From positions 2,294,001-2,358,000 of the forward strand of contig NZ_CP151275.1 in NCBI RefSeq assembly GCF_038235435.1: DNA of 64,000 bases, given 5' to 3'. Made by a program: the position numbers and the translations under genes. The notes beneath the pieces are model-generated. The model searched no databases and was not told the DNA's origin. It saw nothing but the letters and a program-made list of their open reading frames with translations. Positions 1 to 8,228 of this stretch are shown here, in pieces; position 1 is the first letter of the stretch; every line of letters starts with the position of its first letter. The DNA comes from Niveibacterium sp. SC-1. Lineage in GTDB: Bacteria; Pseudomonadota; Gammaproteobacteria; Burkholderiales; Rhodocyclaceae.

Positions 1-876
1 GACGTTGCCGCCGATGGACGAGCCCGCCCCGATGGTGATGCGGCCCAGGATGGTGGCGCCCGCGTAGATCACGACGTCGTCCTCCACCATGGGGTGGCGG
101 GGCGCGCCCTTGAGCAGTCCGCCCGATTCGTCCTTCTCGAAGCGCTTGGCGCCCAGGGTGACCGCCTGGTAGATCCGCACCCGCTCGCCGATCACGGCCG
201 TCTCGCCGACCACCACGCCAGTGCCGTGGTCGATGAAGAGCCCGGCGCCGATCTGCGCGCCAGGATGGATATCGATCCCCGTTTCGGAGTGCGCGAGCTC
301 GGCGATGATCCGTGCCACCAGGGGCACGCCCAGGCGGTAGAGACGATGTGCGATCCGGTGGCGGATCAGCGCATGCACGCCGGGGTAGCAGAGCAGCACC
401 TCGTCGACGCTGCGCGCCGCGGGATCGCCGCGAAAGGCGGCTTCGACGTCGGCGTCGAGCAGGCGACGTACATCGGGCAAGGTGTGGGCAAAGGCCTGGA
501 CGATGCTGATGGCGTTGAGCTCGATCTGGGCCGCCGAAACCTGCTCATGGCGGGCCGCATACACCAGCTCCAGCCGAACCTGGCGCAGGAGCGCATTGAA
601 GGCGGTGTCCAGCGTGTGGCCGATGTAGTAGTTCTCGCTCTCCTGGCGCAGATCCGGCGGCCCCAGGCGCATCGGGAAGAGGGCGCCGCACAGCTGCGTC
701 ACGACCTCGCGCAGGGTTTCGCCGGAAGGCAGCTCGCGTCCGCCGCTGTCGCGGCTGCGATGCTGTCGGGCTCGCCAGCTCTGGCGGGCGGCATGCAGTT
801 CCTCGACGATGCGGCCGAGGTCCCAGTTCGTCTGGGCTTGTTGCAGGTGACCGGCGCTGTTTTCGTCTGCGCTCAT
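1..876 (-). CDS. cysE: Serine O-acetyltransferase, 3' end cut by window edge
   Basis: Makes O-acetyl-L-serine from serine and acetyl-CoA, the acceptor for sulfide in cysteine synthesis (cytosol). The 292 visible codons show a helical N-terminal part (about residues 1-175) followed by left-handed beta-helix hexapeptide repeats, including HGTGVVVGETAVIG and a GAKRFEKDE loop typical of the family. The long N-terminus resembles the EpsC-type enzymes of about 310 residues rather than the shorter E. coli type. The ATG at 876 gives MSADENSAG. The C-terminal tail lies outside the window. It follows the rhodanese gene by 134 bp on the same strand, so the two may be co-transcribed from the promoter at 1626-1680. 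Function is secure; operon membership is inference. Confidence 0.9.
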   Translation of the reverse strand, partial: MSADENSAGHLQQAQTNWDLGRIVEELHAARQSWRARQHRSRDSGGRELPSGETLREVVTQLCGALFPMRLGPPDLRQESENYYIGHTLDTAFNALLRQVRLELVYAARHEQVSAAQIELNAISIVQAFAHTLPDVRRLLDADVEAAFRGDPAARSVDEVLLCYPGVHALIRHRIAHRLYRLGVPLVARIIAELAHSETGIDIHPGAQIGAGLFIDHGTGVVVGETAVIGERVRIYQAVTLGAKRFEKDESGGLLKGAPRHPMVEDDVVIYAGATILGRITIGAGSSIGGNV

Positions 877-1011
877 GTTCTTCGACTCCCATTCGGCTCA
901 AGAGAGGCCAGCCACCGCCGTGCTGTTGCCTGGGGGTCGGCGGAAGGCTGGTCGTGCGAATCTGGTGCAGCGGCTGTGGCCTTCGGATCGGGGCTTCGGG
1001 CGTCTGCTGGA

Positions 1012-1533
1012 TCAGTCCTGGACCCACGGCAGGCCGTGATGCCGCCAGCCGTCCTGGTGACCGCGCTGCCCTTGCGTATCGAGTTCCCCCTCGAAGCCTT
1101 CGAGCACGTTGAATGCCTGCGTGAAGCCCGCCTTGGTTGCCGCTTCGGCGGCGGCGGCCGAGCGCTTTCCACTGCGGCACAGGAGCAGCACGACGGCGTC
1201 CTTCGGGACCTTGGCTTCCAGCTCGCGGGCAAAGCGCGGATTGCGCAACATCGCGGTGCCAGTCATCCAGGCCACGTGCAGACTCTCCGGCACGTGGCCG
1301 ACGAACTTGCGCTCCTCTGCGGTGCGGACATCGACAAGGACGGCGGCGCCATTGCTGAAAAGTGTCCAGGCATCCTGCGGAGCGAGGCTCCCGGCGAAGG
1401 ACAGGCAGTCTGCCTGACCGCGTGCGCGGGCGTTGGCGAGAAGCGCTTGCAGGTCGGCGACATCGGCGTGCTGGGGCGCGGACTGTGCGGGGCTGCGCGT
1501 TTCCTGATGGCTAAAGGCAGCGAGAGCGGACAT
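1012..1533 (-). CDS. Rhodanese-like sulfurtransferase (single domain)
   Basis: A 173-residue protein with one rhodanese domain (about residues 45-150). It has the active-site loop CRSGKRS, whose Cys would carry a persulfide, and the usual DVRTAEE and HVPESLHVAW stretches. Rhodaneses move sulfane sulfur between thiols; the donor and acceptor are unknown here. I chose the ATG at 1533 (MSALAAFSHQ) because an AAAGGATGG ribosome-binding site precedes it. A longer reading to 1731 would run through the promoter. It is transcribed toward cysE and shares a 355-bp divergent region with the amino acid ABC operon. The promoter motif at 1626-1680 suggests induction by sulfur limitation. Confidence 0.88.
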   Translation of the reverse strand: MSALAAFSHQETRSPAQSAPQHADVADLQALLANARARGQADCLSFAGSLAPQDAWTLFSNGAAVLVDVRTAEERKFVGHVPESLHVAWMTGTAMLRNPRFARELEAKVPKDAVVLLLCRSGKRSAAAAEAATKAGFTQAFNVLEGFEGELDTQGQRGHQDGWRHHGLPWVQD

Positions 1534-1625
1534 GGCTATTCCATCCTTTCTCAAGGAGAGTTGCGTACTGGCATGGTTGCTTGGGGGACCGCGCAGCTCG
1601 GGTCGGGTCTGCAACGGCAGCCACA

Positions 1626-1680
1626 AGACTAGGGACGCCCCAGGAGGAGCGGAACGATTGTTTTCTTCGCTGCTTATGCC
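1626..1680 (-). promoter_or_regulatory. Promoter with sulfur-type activator motif, rhodanese/cysE
   Basis: On the minus strand: GGCATA (1675-1680), 7 bases, AAGAAA (1662-1667), 2 bases, AATCGTTCC (1651-1659). The last element runs into a -35-like TTCCGC (1649-1654), followed by exactly 17 bases and a -10-like TAGTCT (1626-1631). The same arrangement recurs at 6184-6238 and 53467-53521. A start near 1619 would give an untranslated leader of about 86 bases. The rest of the 355-bp region up to 1888 must hold the promoter of the plus-strand ABC operon; I could not place it. CysB as the binding protein is inference. Confidence 0.6.
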
Positions 1681-1888
1681 TGTGGCGAAGCTGTGTTTAT
1701 GCAGATCCGGCGCGCCGGCACCCGGTTGCAACGGCGCGGGAAGCAGTGCGGAAGCCGCGTCACGGCAATCGCCTGATCCTTGCGCCCGCGCAAGCGGTCA
1801 TGGATGCTCTCTCGGCGACAATCTCGGGCTGCGGCTGGCGACGCGCTGCGGCGCCATTTGCCAGGCCATTTGAGGGAGAAGTCTGGAA

Positions 1889-2680
1889 ATGAAATCTCGT
1901 GCATTCGGGCTGATCGTGGCGACCGTGCTGGGCTTCGCCCTGGTCGCGTGCGGCAAACAGGACAACGCGGGCGCTCCGGCATCGGGGGCGGCGGCCAGGA
2001 TCGTCGTGGGGCTGGATGACAACTTCCCGCCCATGGGCTTTCGCGACGAGCAGAACACACTCACCGGCTTCGATGTGGACATGGCGCGCGAAGCGGCAAA
2101 GCGGCTCGGCCTGGACGTCGAGTTCAAGCCGATCGACTGGAACGCGAAGGAGGCGGAACTCAACGGCAAGCGCGTCGATGTGTTGTGGAACGGCCTGACG
2201 ATCACCGAGCAGCGCAAGCAGAACATCGCCTTCACCAAGGCCTACCTTGAAAACCGCCAGATCATCGTGGTTACCGGCGGTTCGCCGATCAAGGCGAAGG
2301 CGGACCTGGCCGGCAAGGTCATCGGCGTGCAGGAAGGCAGCACCGCGGTGGAGGCCGTCGAACGCGACGCGGCCACGGCGAAGACGTTCAAGGAACTCAA
2401 GAAGTTCGGCGACAACGTCACCGCGCTCCTGGACCTGAAGACGGGCCGCCTCGATGCGCTGGTCGTCGACGAAGTCGTGGGCCGCTACTACACGAACAGA
2501 AAGCCGGGCGAATACACAGTGCTCGAAGACAACTTCGGTACCGAGGAATATGGCGTGGGCGTTCGCAAGGACGACAGCGCGCTCCTGTCGAAGATCCAGG
2601 AAGCGATGGACAAGATGAAGCAGGACGGCACCGCCGCGCGGATTTCCACGCAGTGGTTCGGCAAGGACATCGTCAAGTAA
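1889..2680 (+). CDS. Amino acid (cystine-type) ABC transporter substrate-binding lipoprotein
   Basis: A 263-residue periplasmic solute-binding protein of the polar amino acid family (SBP_bac_3). The N-terminus has a lipoprotein signal ending in FALVAC, so the mature protein begins at the Cys near residue 21. The family's MGFRDEQ and GFDVDMAREAAKRLG stretches lie in the first lobe, and a DALVVDEV segment near residue 195 belongs to the second. It is the first gene of a three-gene uptake operon with permease and ATPase. Next to cysE, a rhodanese and a sulfur-type promoter, cystine or another sulfur amino acid is the likely substrate, but the sequence alone does not decide this. Confidence 0.88.
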   Translation: MKSRAFGLIVATVLGFALVACGKQDNAGAPASGAAARIVVGLDDNFPPMGFRDEQNTLTGFDVDMAREAAKRLGLDVEFKPIDWNAKEAELNGKRVDVLWNGLTITEQRKQNIAFTKAYLENRQIIVVTGGSPIKAKADLAGKVIGVQEGSTAVEAVERDAATAKTFKELKKFGDNVTALLDLKTGRLDALVVDEVVGRYYTNRKPGEYTVLEDNFGTEEYGVGVRKDDSALLSKIQEAMDKMKQDGTAARISTQWFGKDIVK

Positions 2681-2746
2681 GCAAACAAGCGACTGACCGG
2701 CCGCCAGCTCGAAGCGCTGAGCGGCGTCGATCTCCCGGATGCCCCG

Positions 2747-3400
2747 ATGGACTATCTGCTAACAATTCTGGGCCCGCTGCTCGAAGGCGCAGGCGTCACG
2801 CTCAAGGTGTTCTTCATCACCCTGGCGTTGTCCCTGCCGCTGGGGCTGGTGCTGGCCTTGCTGCGCTTGTCGCACAGCCGTGTGGTCAGCACGCTGGTGA
2901 ATGGCTACGTCTGGCTCATGCGCGGCACGCCGCTGATGCTGCAGATGCTCTTCATCTACTTCGCGCTGCCCTTCGTGCCGGTCATCGGCGTGCGCCTGCC
3001 GGATTTCCCGGCCGCGATCGTCGCCTTTACGCTCAACTACGCGGCCTACTTCGCGGAGATTTTCCGCGGCGGGATCCAGTCGATCGACCGTGGCCAGTAC
3101 GAGGCCGCCAAGGTGTTGGGCCTGTCGTACGGCCAGACCATGCGGCGCGTCGTGCTGCCCCAGGTCGTCAAGCGCGTGCTCGCACCGATCAGCAACGAAA
3201 CGATCACGCTGGTGAAGGACACATCCCTCATCTACGTGCTCGCCATGAACGACCTCTTGCGCGCAGCGCGCGGCATCGTGCAGCGCGACTTCACCACCAT
3301 GCCCTTTGTCGTGGCGGCGGCCTTCTACCTGGTGATGACGCTCGTGCTGACGATCGGCTTCCAGCGCCTGGAAAGGAAACATGCGGTCTATGACGAATGA
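2747..3400 (+). CDS. Amino acid ABC transporter permease
   Basis: A 217-residue inner-membrane protein of the HisM/GlnP type with five to six hydrophobic segments. The permease signature is present: EIFRGGIQSIDRGQYEAAK around residues 103-121, followed by the EAA-loop continuation GLSYGQTMRRVVLPQ, which contacts the ATPase. Length is normal for the family (about 220). It starts 66 bp after the binding protein and its last 20 bases overlap the ATPase gene, so the three are co-translated. The small single permease suggests a homodimeric channel, as in FliY/YecS-type cystine importers. Confidence 0.9.
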   Translation: MDYLLTILGPLLEGAGVTLKVFFITLALSLPLGLVLALLRLSHSRVVSTLVNGYVWLMRGTPLMLQMLFIYFALPFVPVIGVRLPDFPAAIVAFTLNYAAYFAEIFRGGIQSIDRGQYEAAKVLGLSYGQTMRRVVLPQVVKRVLAPISNETITLVKDTSLIYVLAMNDLLRAARGIVQRDFTTMPFVVAAAFYLVMTLVLTIGFQRLERKHAVYDE

Positions 3401-4157
3401 GCCGATGATCCGCGCGCTGGACATCCACAAGCACTTCGGCGCGCTGGAAGTGCTCAAGGGCGTGTCGCTGGAAGTCGGCAAGGGCGATGTGATCGCGATC
3501 ATCGGCCCCTCGGGTTCGGGCAAGAGCACGCTGCTGCGCTGCCTCAACCATCTGGAGACGATCCACCGCGGTCGCATCGAGATCGAAGGCGAGACCCTGG
3601 TCGACACCGACGCCGCTGGCGTCTGCCGCTATGCGCCCGACGCGGAGCTACGGCAGATCTGTCGCAAGATGGGCATGGTGTTCCAGCAGTTCAATCTCTT
3701 CCCCCACCTGACGGTGCTGCAGAACCTGGTCGAAGCCCCCATGACGGTGAAGGGTCTCTCCCGCGAAGCGATCGTCCCGCAGGCGGAGGAGTTGCTGCGC
3801 AAGGTCGGGCTTTTCGAGAAGCGCGAGAGCTATCCCTCGCGTCTCTCGGGTGGGCAGAAGCAGCGCGTTGCGATTGCGCGCGCACTCGCCATGGCGCCGG
3901 ACATCATGCTCTTCGACGAGCCCACGTCGGCGCTGGACCCGGAGCTCACCGGCGAGGTATTGCGCACGATGCGCCAGCTCGCCGACGAGCACATGACCAT
4001 GCTGGTGGTGACGCACGAGATGAGCTTTGCGCGCGACGTTTCCACGCGGACGCTCTTCATGGATGGCGGCGAGATCGTCGAGGCCCGGCCGGCCGCCGAG
4101 ATGTTCTCGAACCCCAGCCATCCGCGCACACGGGCCTTCCTCGATCACATGCTGTAG
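3381..4157 (+). CDS. Amino acid ABC transporter ATP-binding protein
   Basis: A 258-residue ATPase of the GlnQ/HisP class that powers the importer. Walker A is GPSGSGKST near residue 42, the Q-loop lies in FQQFNLFPHLTVLQN, the signature is LSGGQKQRVAIARALA, Walker B is IMLFDEPTSALDPE, and the H-loop His is in VVTHEM. The ATG at 3381 is preferred because GAAAGGAAAC stands directly before it; a second ATG at 3390 lacks such a site. It overlaps the permease gene by 20 bases. An N-acetyltransferase gene follows 45 bp later and may belong to the same transcript. Confidence 0.92.
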   Translation: MRSMTNEPMIRALDIHKHFGALEVLKGVSLEVGKGDVIAIIGPSGSGKSTLLRCLNHLETIHRGRIEIEGETLVDTDAAGVCRYAPDAELRQICRKMGMVFQQFNLFPHLTVLQNLVEAPMTVKGLSREAIVPQAEELLRKVGLFEKRESYPSRLSGGQKQRVAIARALAMAPDIMLFDEPTSALDPELTGEVLRTMRQLADEHMTMLVVTHEMSFARDVSTRTLFMDGGEIVEARPAAEMFSNPSHPRTRAFLDHML

Positions 4158-4202
4158 AGGTCGCGTGCCGCACGGCACGGCGTCGCGACCTGAGGAGATG
4201 CG

Positions 4203-4697
4203 ATGTCCGCCACATTTTCCCTCAGGGCTCTGACCTCCGAAGACGTCTCGCTCATGCACGGCCTGCTGGACGCGTTCGGCGAGGCCTTCGAAGACGCACA
4301 TACCTTTGGCACGGCACGACCCGATTCAGACTACCTGGCTCGCTTGCTGGCGAACGATCACGTCATCGTGCTGGTTGCGCTGGAGGATGAGCGCGTCATC
4401 GGTGGCCTGGTGGCCTACGTGCTGCCGAAGTTCGAGCAGGCTCGCAGCGAGTGCTACATCTACGACCTCGCGGTCCTGGCGAGCCACCGCCGTCGTGGTG
4501 TCGCGACGGCGCTCATCCATGCGCTGCAGCCGCGGGCGGCCGCCAAGAGCGCCTGGGTGATCTTCGTCCAGGCGGACTATGGCGACGATGCGGCCGTGGC
4601 GCTCTACACCAAGCTCGGCGTGCGCGAAGACGTGATGCACTTCGACATCCCGATCGTCACGGACGGGCTGCCTGAAAGAAAAACGGCCCCGTCATGA
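4203..4697 (+). CDS. GNAT acetyltransferase of the AAC(3)-I aminoglycoside family
   Basis: A 164-residue GNAT protein that aligns throughout, from memory, with aminoglycoside 3-N-acetyltransferases of class AAC(3)-I. It shares PDSDYL near residue 40, [13 protein letters not shown] near 70-82, YIYDLAV, the acetyl-CoA-binding [10 protein letters not shown], and the C-terminal [18 protein letters not shown] and VMHFDI. By family it would transfer acetyl from acetyl-CoA to the 3-amino group of an aminoglycoside; the native substrate in this chromosome is unknown. It sits 45 bp behind an ABC uptake operon and not in an integron: no attC site or integrase is visible. The stop codon lies inside the terminator hairpin of the opposing gene. 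Confidence 0.82.
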   Translation: MSATFSLRALTSEDVSLMHGLLDAFGEAFEDAHTFGTARPDSDYLARLLANDHVIVLVALEDERVIGGLVAYVLPKFEQARSECYIYDLAVLASHRRRGVATALIHALQPRAAAKSAWVIFVQADYGDDAAVALYTKLGVREDVMHFDIPIVTDGLPERKTAPS

Positions 4698-4707
4698 CGA
4701 CGGGGCC
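4675..4707 (-). terminator. Intrinsic terminator of the peroxiredoxin operon
   Basis: Read on the minus strand: perfect 9-bp stem GGCCCCGTC/GACGGGGCC (4699-4707 with 4685-4693), a 5-base loop, then GTTTTTCTTTC. On the plus strand no T-run follows, so it serves minus-strand transcripts only. Its loop contains the stop codon of the convergent acetyltransferase gene. Confidence 0.85.
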
Positions 4708-4804
4708 AGGAAGACACCGGGGATGGAGGAGCTGAGGGCGGGGTTTGCCCTCGGTGGGTGTCGAGGAAGAGAGCGGGAAGAGCGTGAGAAGGTGGCGCGG
4801 TGCG

Positions 4805-5446
4805 TCAGCGATTGGGCTGGGGCGTGAGGCGCAGGTAGGGGCGCACCGCCTTGAAGCCCTTGGGAAACTTCTGCTTGATCACTTCCGGATCAGTGATCGA
4901 CGGCACGATCACCACATCCTCGCCGTCCTTCCAGTTCGCGGGGGTCGCGACGCTGTGGCTGTCAGTGAGCTGGAGCGAGTCGACCACCCGCAGGATCTCG
5001 TCGAAGTTGCGGCCCGTGCTCGCCGGGTAAGTGATGATCAGGCGCACCTTCTTGTTCGGGTCGATCACGAAGAGCGAACGCACGGTCGCGGTCGTGCTCG
5101 CGTTCGGATGGATCAGGTCGTAGAGCTCGGAGACGCGGCGGTCCGCGTCCGCGATGATCGGGAAGTTGACCGTGGTGTTCTGTGTCTCGTTGATGTCCCC
5201 GATCCAGCGCTCATGCGATTCGACCGGATCGACCGAGAGGGCGATGACCTTCACGTTGCGCTTGGCGAACTCTTCGCGCAGCTTGGCGGTGAAACCCAGC
5301 TCCGTGGTGCATACCGGGGTGAAGTCCGCCGGGTGCGAAAACAGGATGCCCCAGCCGTTGCCCAGCCATTCGTGAAAGTGGATCGTGCCCTGGCTGGAAG
5401 CCTGGGTGAAATCGGGGGCGATATCGCCGAGTCGAAGTGATGCCAT
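4805..5446 (-). CDS. lsfA: 1-Cys peroxiredoxin (Prx6 / LsfA type)
   Basis: A 213-residue thiol peroxidase that reduces hydrogen peroxide and organic hydroperoxides. The peroxidatic Cys is in DFTPVCTTELG near residue 47, with the Prx6-specific Arg region later (ATVRSLFVIDP). No resolving Cys pattern is present, and length and C-terminal domain fit the 1-Cys Prx6 group. LsfA of Pseudomonas, the closest named relative I recall, is induced by sulfate starvation. Here the gene follows a hydrolase gene by 35 bp, and that pair has the promoter motif shared with the ssu operon. It ends at the terminator at 4675-4707. The symbol is by similarity. Confidence 0.9.
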   Translation of the reverse strand: MASLRLGDIAPDFTQASSQGTIHFHEWLGNGWGILFSHPADFTPVCTTELGFTAKLREEFAKRNVKVIALSVDPVESHERWIGDINETQNTTVNFPIIADADRRVSELYDLIHPNASTTATVRSLFVIDPNKKVRLIITYPASTGRNFDEILRVVDSLQLTDSHSVATPANWKDGEDVVIVPSITDPEVIKQKFPKGFKAVRPYLRLTPQPNR

Positions 5447-5481
5447 TGCGTTTGTTCTCCGTGCGGGGGTAGCAGGCCGCC

Positions 5482-6144
5482 TCAGGCGGCGATGGCGAAA
5501 GGAAGTTGGCCGGCGGTACGCGGCGGCCTGCGGGCGGATTCGCCAGAGAGCTGATCGGCAAGTGCCTCGACGCGCACCGCCAGCTCATTGAGGATGGGCA
5601 GGCCGTCAGGCCAGGGGCCGTAGCCGGACTCTGCATTGATGTGGCCGGCCAGCCCCAGGTCGAAGAGCCGCGCGCCCCAGCGGGCGGCGTAGATGGCGGC
5701 CCACTCATAGCGCAGCCAGCGGTCGTTGCGGCTTGCGACGAGGGTGCTCGGTACCTGGATCGCGCCTTGGGGCACGCGGTGTTCGAGGCCGAATTTGACG
5801 GGGTCGGCCGGCGCGACCAGGAAGAGGCCCGCCACGGCATCCGGGTTGTGCGCGGCGACGACGCTGGCTGCGAGGGCGCCGAAACTGTGGGCGACCAGAA
5901 TGACGGGCGCTTTTTGCTGGGACAGGGTGCGCTCGATGGCGGCGATCCAGGCATCCAGGTCGGGGGTGTTCCAGTCCCGCTGGGTGACGCGCTTCCATTG
6001 CGGGAAACGCTCATGCCAGGCGCTCTGCCAGTGGGTGGAACCGCTGTCGAAGAGACCGGGCACGAGCACAAAGCGCTGGCGCGACTCCGCGAGATCGCTG
6101 GCGGCAATCAGGCTGTTGCGCAGGCCTTGCTCTGTCGTGGTCAT
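5482..6144 (-). CDS. RBBP9/YdeN-family alpha/beta serine hydrolase
   Basis: A 220-residue small alpha/beta hydrolase. The oxyanion/start strand is FVLVPGLFDSGSTHWQSAW, the nucleophile elbow is AHSFGAL near residue 88, and the catalytic His lies in GLAGHINAESGYGPW near the C-terminus, the pattern of the RBBP9/YdeN (Ser_hydrolase) family. The substrate is unknown. I chose the ATG at 6144 (MTTTEQG) because GGAG stands 8 bases upstream and the predicted transcription start near 6177 would exclude the longer reading to 6183. First gene of a two-gene operon with the LsfA-type peroxiredoxin, so a role in sulfur-limited growth is plausible. Confidence 0.85.
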   Translation of the reverse strand: MTTTEQGLRNSLIAASDLAESRQRFVLVPGLFDSGSTHWQSAWHERFPQWKRVTQRDWNTPDLDAWIAAIERTLSQQKAPVILVAHSFGALAASVVAAHNPDAVAGLFLVAPADPVKFGLEHRVPQGAIQVPSTLVASRNDRWLRYEWAAIYAARWGARLFDLGLAGHINAESGYGPWPDGLPILNELAVRVEALADQLSGESARRPPRTAGQLPFAIAA

Positions 6145-6183
6145 CGCGTGCTCCAGCGGCGTCAGTGGCGGGGAATGAGCCAC

Positions 6184-6238
6184 ATTGTCGCGGGGGCCTA
6201 TTGCAAAACGAACGAATCGTTTGTTATTCGCTTATGCC
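6184..6238 (-). promoter_or_regulatory. Promoter with sulfur-type activator motif, hydrolase/peroxiredoxin
   Basis: Minus strand: GGCATA (6233-6238), 7 bases, AACAAA (6220-6225), 2 bases, ATTCGTTCG (6209-6217). A -35-like TTCGTT (6207-6212), 17 bases and a -10-like GACAAT (6184-6189) follow. Spacing is identical to the sites at 1626-1680 and 53467-53521. The segment 6207-6225 is also a near-perfect palindrome (AACGAACGA/TCGTTTGTT, one mismatch). A TTAATT...AATTAA pair at 6263-6283, further upstream, could be a second protein site. This stretch is notably A+T rich for the window. Confidence 0.6.
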
Positions 6239-6387
6239 AATTCTGGCTTTTTTGTGGCCGCTTTAATTTCCCGGTGGAATTAAGGATGCCGCATCCACGG
6301 ACTGAGCCACGGGACAAGACCAGGAGATGCCGCGAGCGTGGACTGCCGCTGGCGGCGGTCAGGAGACGAGGCGCCAGGCCCTCGGAA

Positions 6388-7701
6388 TCAGACCTCCGCG
6401 GCCTCGCGTTCCGGCTCGTGGCCGACGACGCGGTTGCGGCCTGCGTGCTTGGCGGCATAGAGCCGCGCATCGGCCCGGGTGATGAGTTCGCCGAAGTCTT
6501 CCTGCCCGCTGGCCGCCGCCACACCGAAGGAGGCGGTGAGCTTCAGCTGCAGGGGCCAGTCGCAGGCCATCAGCGCCTTGCGCAGCTTCTCCGCCAAGGC
6601 GCAGCCCTGAGCCTGGTCGGTTTCCGGGCAGACGATCAGGAATTCTTCTCCGCCCCAGCGGACCAGACGGTCAGTGGAGCGCAGGCGCTCGCGCAACTGC
6701 TCGGCGAACTGGCGCAGGACCTCGTCGCCGATGCCATGCCCATGGTCGTCGTTGACCCGCTTGAAGTGGTCGATGTCGACGAAGACCACGCACATCGCCT
6801 GGCTCTGCGGTTCGCTGCCACGCAAGCGCTCCACCAGGAAGTCGCGCAGCCCCTGACGGTTCAGTGCACCGGTGAGCGGGTCGCTGCGGGCCTTGTCGGC
6901 GAGTTCGCGGGTTTCGATCTGGAGGGTCTGGTTGAGGGCCTGCAACTGCGACAGATCGCGCCGCGCTGAGAGGTAGCGACCGCGATAGCGATAGGCTTCC
7001 AGGGCGAGCGAGGCGATACCGAAGACGAACCAGCAGGCGAGCAGCGTCCCGGTCAGCCTTTCCGGCCTGAACGGGCGGCCAACCAGCTCTATGCGCTGCA
7101 GGTCGATGTGGTGCTGCCCGTCCGGAATTTCGTTGGCGGTGGAGAACTCCAGCATGACCACGTTATCCAGCCGGGGGCCCGTCTTCTCCAGCGGAATCTG
7201 GCGATCGCCAAGCCACCAGGAGGCGACGCGGACAACGTTGAGGGGAATCTCGACACCGCCGCCCGGCGGAATGTCGAACCAGACCTCATTCACCTTGAGG
7301 CTGTTCCAGTCCGCCGTGCTGGAGATGTCTTTCTCGAAGTCGCGCAGGAACAGTCGCAGGCGCGGCTTGCCCGGCCCCCAATAGCGAGCCTGCAGGCGCA
7401 GGTTGTCATAGCGGGTGAGGTCTACGCCCTCAGGTGCGGTACCCAGGCGGATGCCGGCGGTGCAATAAGGCCACTGATAGCCGTGCTGGATGTTGCATCC
7501 GAGACGGATGCCGGATTTGAGCGGATGCAGTTCGGCGATGCTGTCGCCGCCCGAGGTGGCGTCGTCCCCGATGGAGAAGACGTACTTGTCAGGCGAGAGG
7601 GAGAGGACGCGCGGCGGACCGAAGCTCTGCCAACCGAGCAGGGCCACGGTGGCGAGGATGAGCGAGGCCAGCAGGAGACGCAGAGAATTCGAGATGCCCA
7701 T
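6388..7701 (-). CDS. Membrane-bound GGDEF diguanylate cyclase
   Basis: A 437-residue protein that should make cyclic di-GMP from two GTP. The N-terminus has a membrane helix (about residues 7-27), then a roughly 200-residue extracytoplasmic region without a recognised fold, a second membrane helix around 225-245, a short coiled coil and a C-terminal GGDEF domain. The active site reads RWGGEEF near residue 348. The product-inhibition motif RSTD sits five residues before it, so feedback control is expected. I chose the ATG at 7701, just before the first membrane helix; no strong ribosome-binding site marks it, and a start at 7779 is possible. It is not clearly linked to its neighbours. Confidence 0.85.
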   Translation of the reverse strand: MGISNSLRLLLASLILATVALLGWQSFGPPRVLSLSPDKYVFSIGDDATSGGDSIAELHPLKSGIRLGCNIQHGYQWPYCTAGIRLGTAPEGVDLTRYDNLRLQARYWGPGKPRLRLFLRDFEKDISSTADWNSLKVNEVWFDIPPGGGVEIPLNVVRVASWWLGDRQIPLEKTGPRLDNVVMLEFSTANEIPDGQHHIDLQRIELVGRPFRPERLTGTLLACWFVFGIASLALEAYRYRGRYLSARRDLSQLQALNQTLQIETRELADKARSDPLTGALNRQGLRDFLVERLRGSEPQSQAMCVVFVDIDHFKRVNDDHGHGIGDEVLRQFAEQLRERLRSTDRLVRWGGEEFLIVCPETDQAQGCALAEKLRKALMACDWPLQLKLTASFGVAAASGQEDFGELITRADARLYAAKHAGRNRVVGHEPEREAAEV

Positions 7702-7952
7702 GGCACGACACTTGGGGTGGGGTCCGGGAACGAAGCCTCTGGCCTCTCCACTCTGTGAGTCGCTGCTGGACGCCGACATCGCGGTTGCCAGAGCCAGAAC
7801 AGCGGACTCCCCCCCCCCGGTTCTTGGCAGCGCGGACTTGGCTTTTCGGCACTCGTCCCGGATGAACGCCAGTCTAGCGGCGCGGCCAGCGGGTGCATGC
7901 CTGCAGACGCCACAAGCTGTCCTGCCTCCGCCATTCGTGGGCCGTGGGGTGT

Positions 7953-8228
7953 TCAGCCAAGGGTGGCTTCACGTTGCAGCGCGGCGAGGTAGGGCCAGGG
8001 ATAGATCCCGCGTTCGTGGCCGTCGTCGAAGCATAGCTGCAGCGCGTAGTGGCCAACTGGGCGGGCCTCGCGCAAATGTGTCTGCGTCGCGGACGGGGCG
8101 CTGCGGCCGGCGAGACAATCGGCGCAGCGGCAGGCCCGGCGCAGCGCGTCTGCGGAGAGTCGCTGCGAGTGGTCATCCCAATCCAGCAACAAGGCCTCGG
8201 GCGTGAGGGTGACGCGCTGCGGGATCAC
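7953..8228 (-). CDS. DUF971 (GBBH-like N-terminal) domain protein
   Basis: A 91-residue protein consisting only of the DUF971 fold found at the N-terminus of gamma-butyrobetaine hydroxylases and in stand-alone partners of iron-sulfur carrier proteins. Metal-binding-type cysteines appear as CRCADC near residues 34-39, and the family's WDDHS and YPWPYL motifs are present. The start is a GTG at 8228 whose last two bases share the TGA stop of the HEAT-repeat gene, a four-base GTGA overlap. It is the last gene of the eight-gene AprAB-like operon. A role in iron-sulfur supply to the ferredoxin or flavoprotein is only inference. Confidence 0.8.
   Translation of the reverse strand: MIPQRVTLTPEALLLDWDDHSQRLSADALRRACRCADCLAGRSAPSATQTHLREARPVGHYALQLCFDDGHERGIYPWPYLAALQREATLG

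Noticed and set aside
94..1632. Long plus-strand frame of 512 codons opposite cysE and rhodanese
   Set aside because: It shows no family motif and is the antisense shadow of two clear genes, a common effect in high-GC DNA.
4203..4697. Integron cassette origin of the acetyltransferase
   Set aside because: No attC-like inverted core sites, no integrase, and base composition equals its neighbours.
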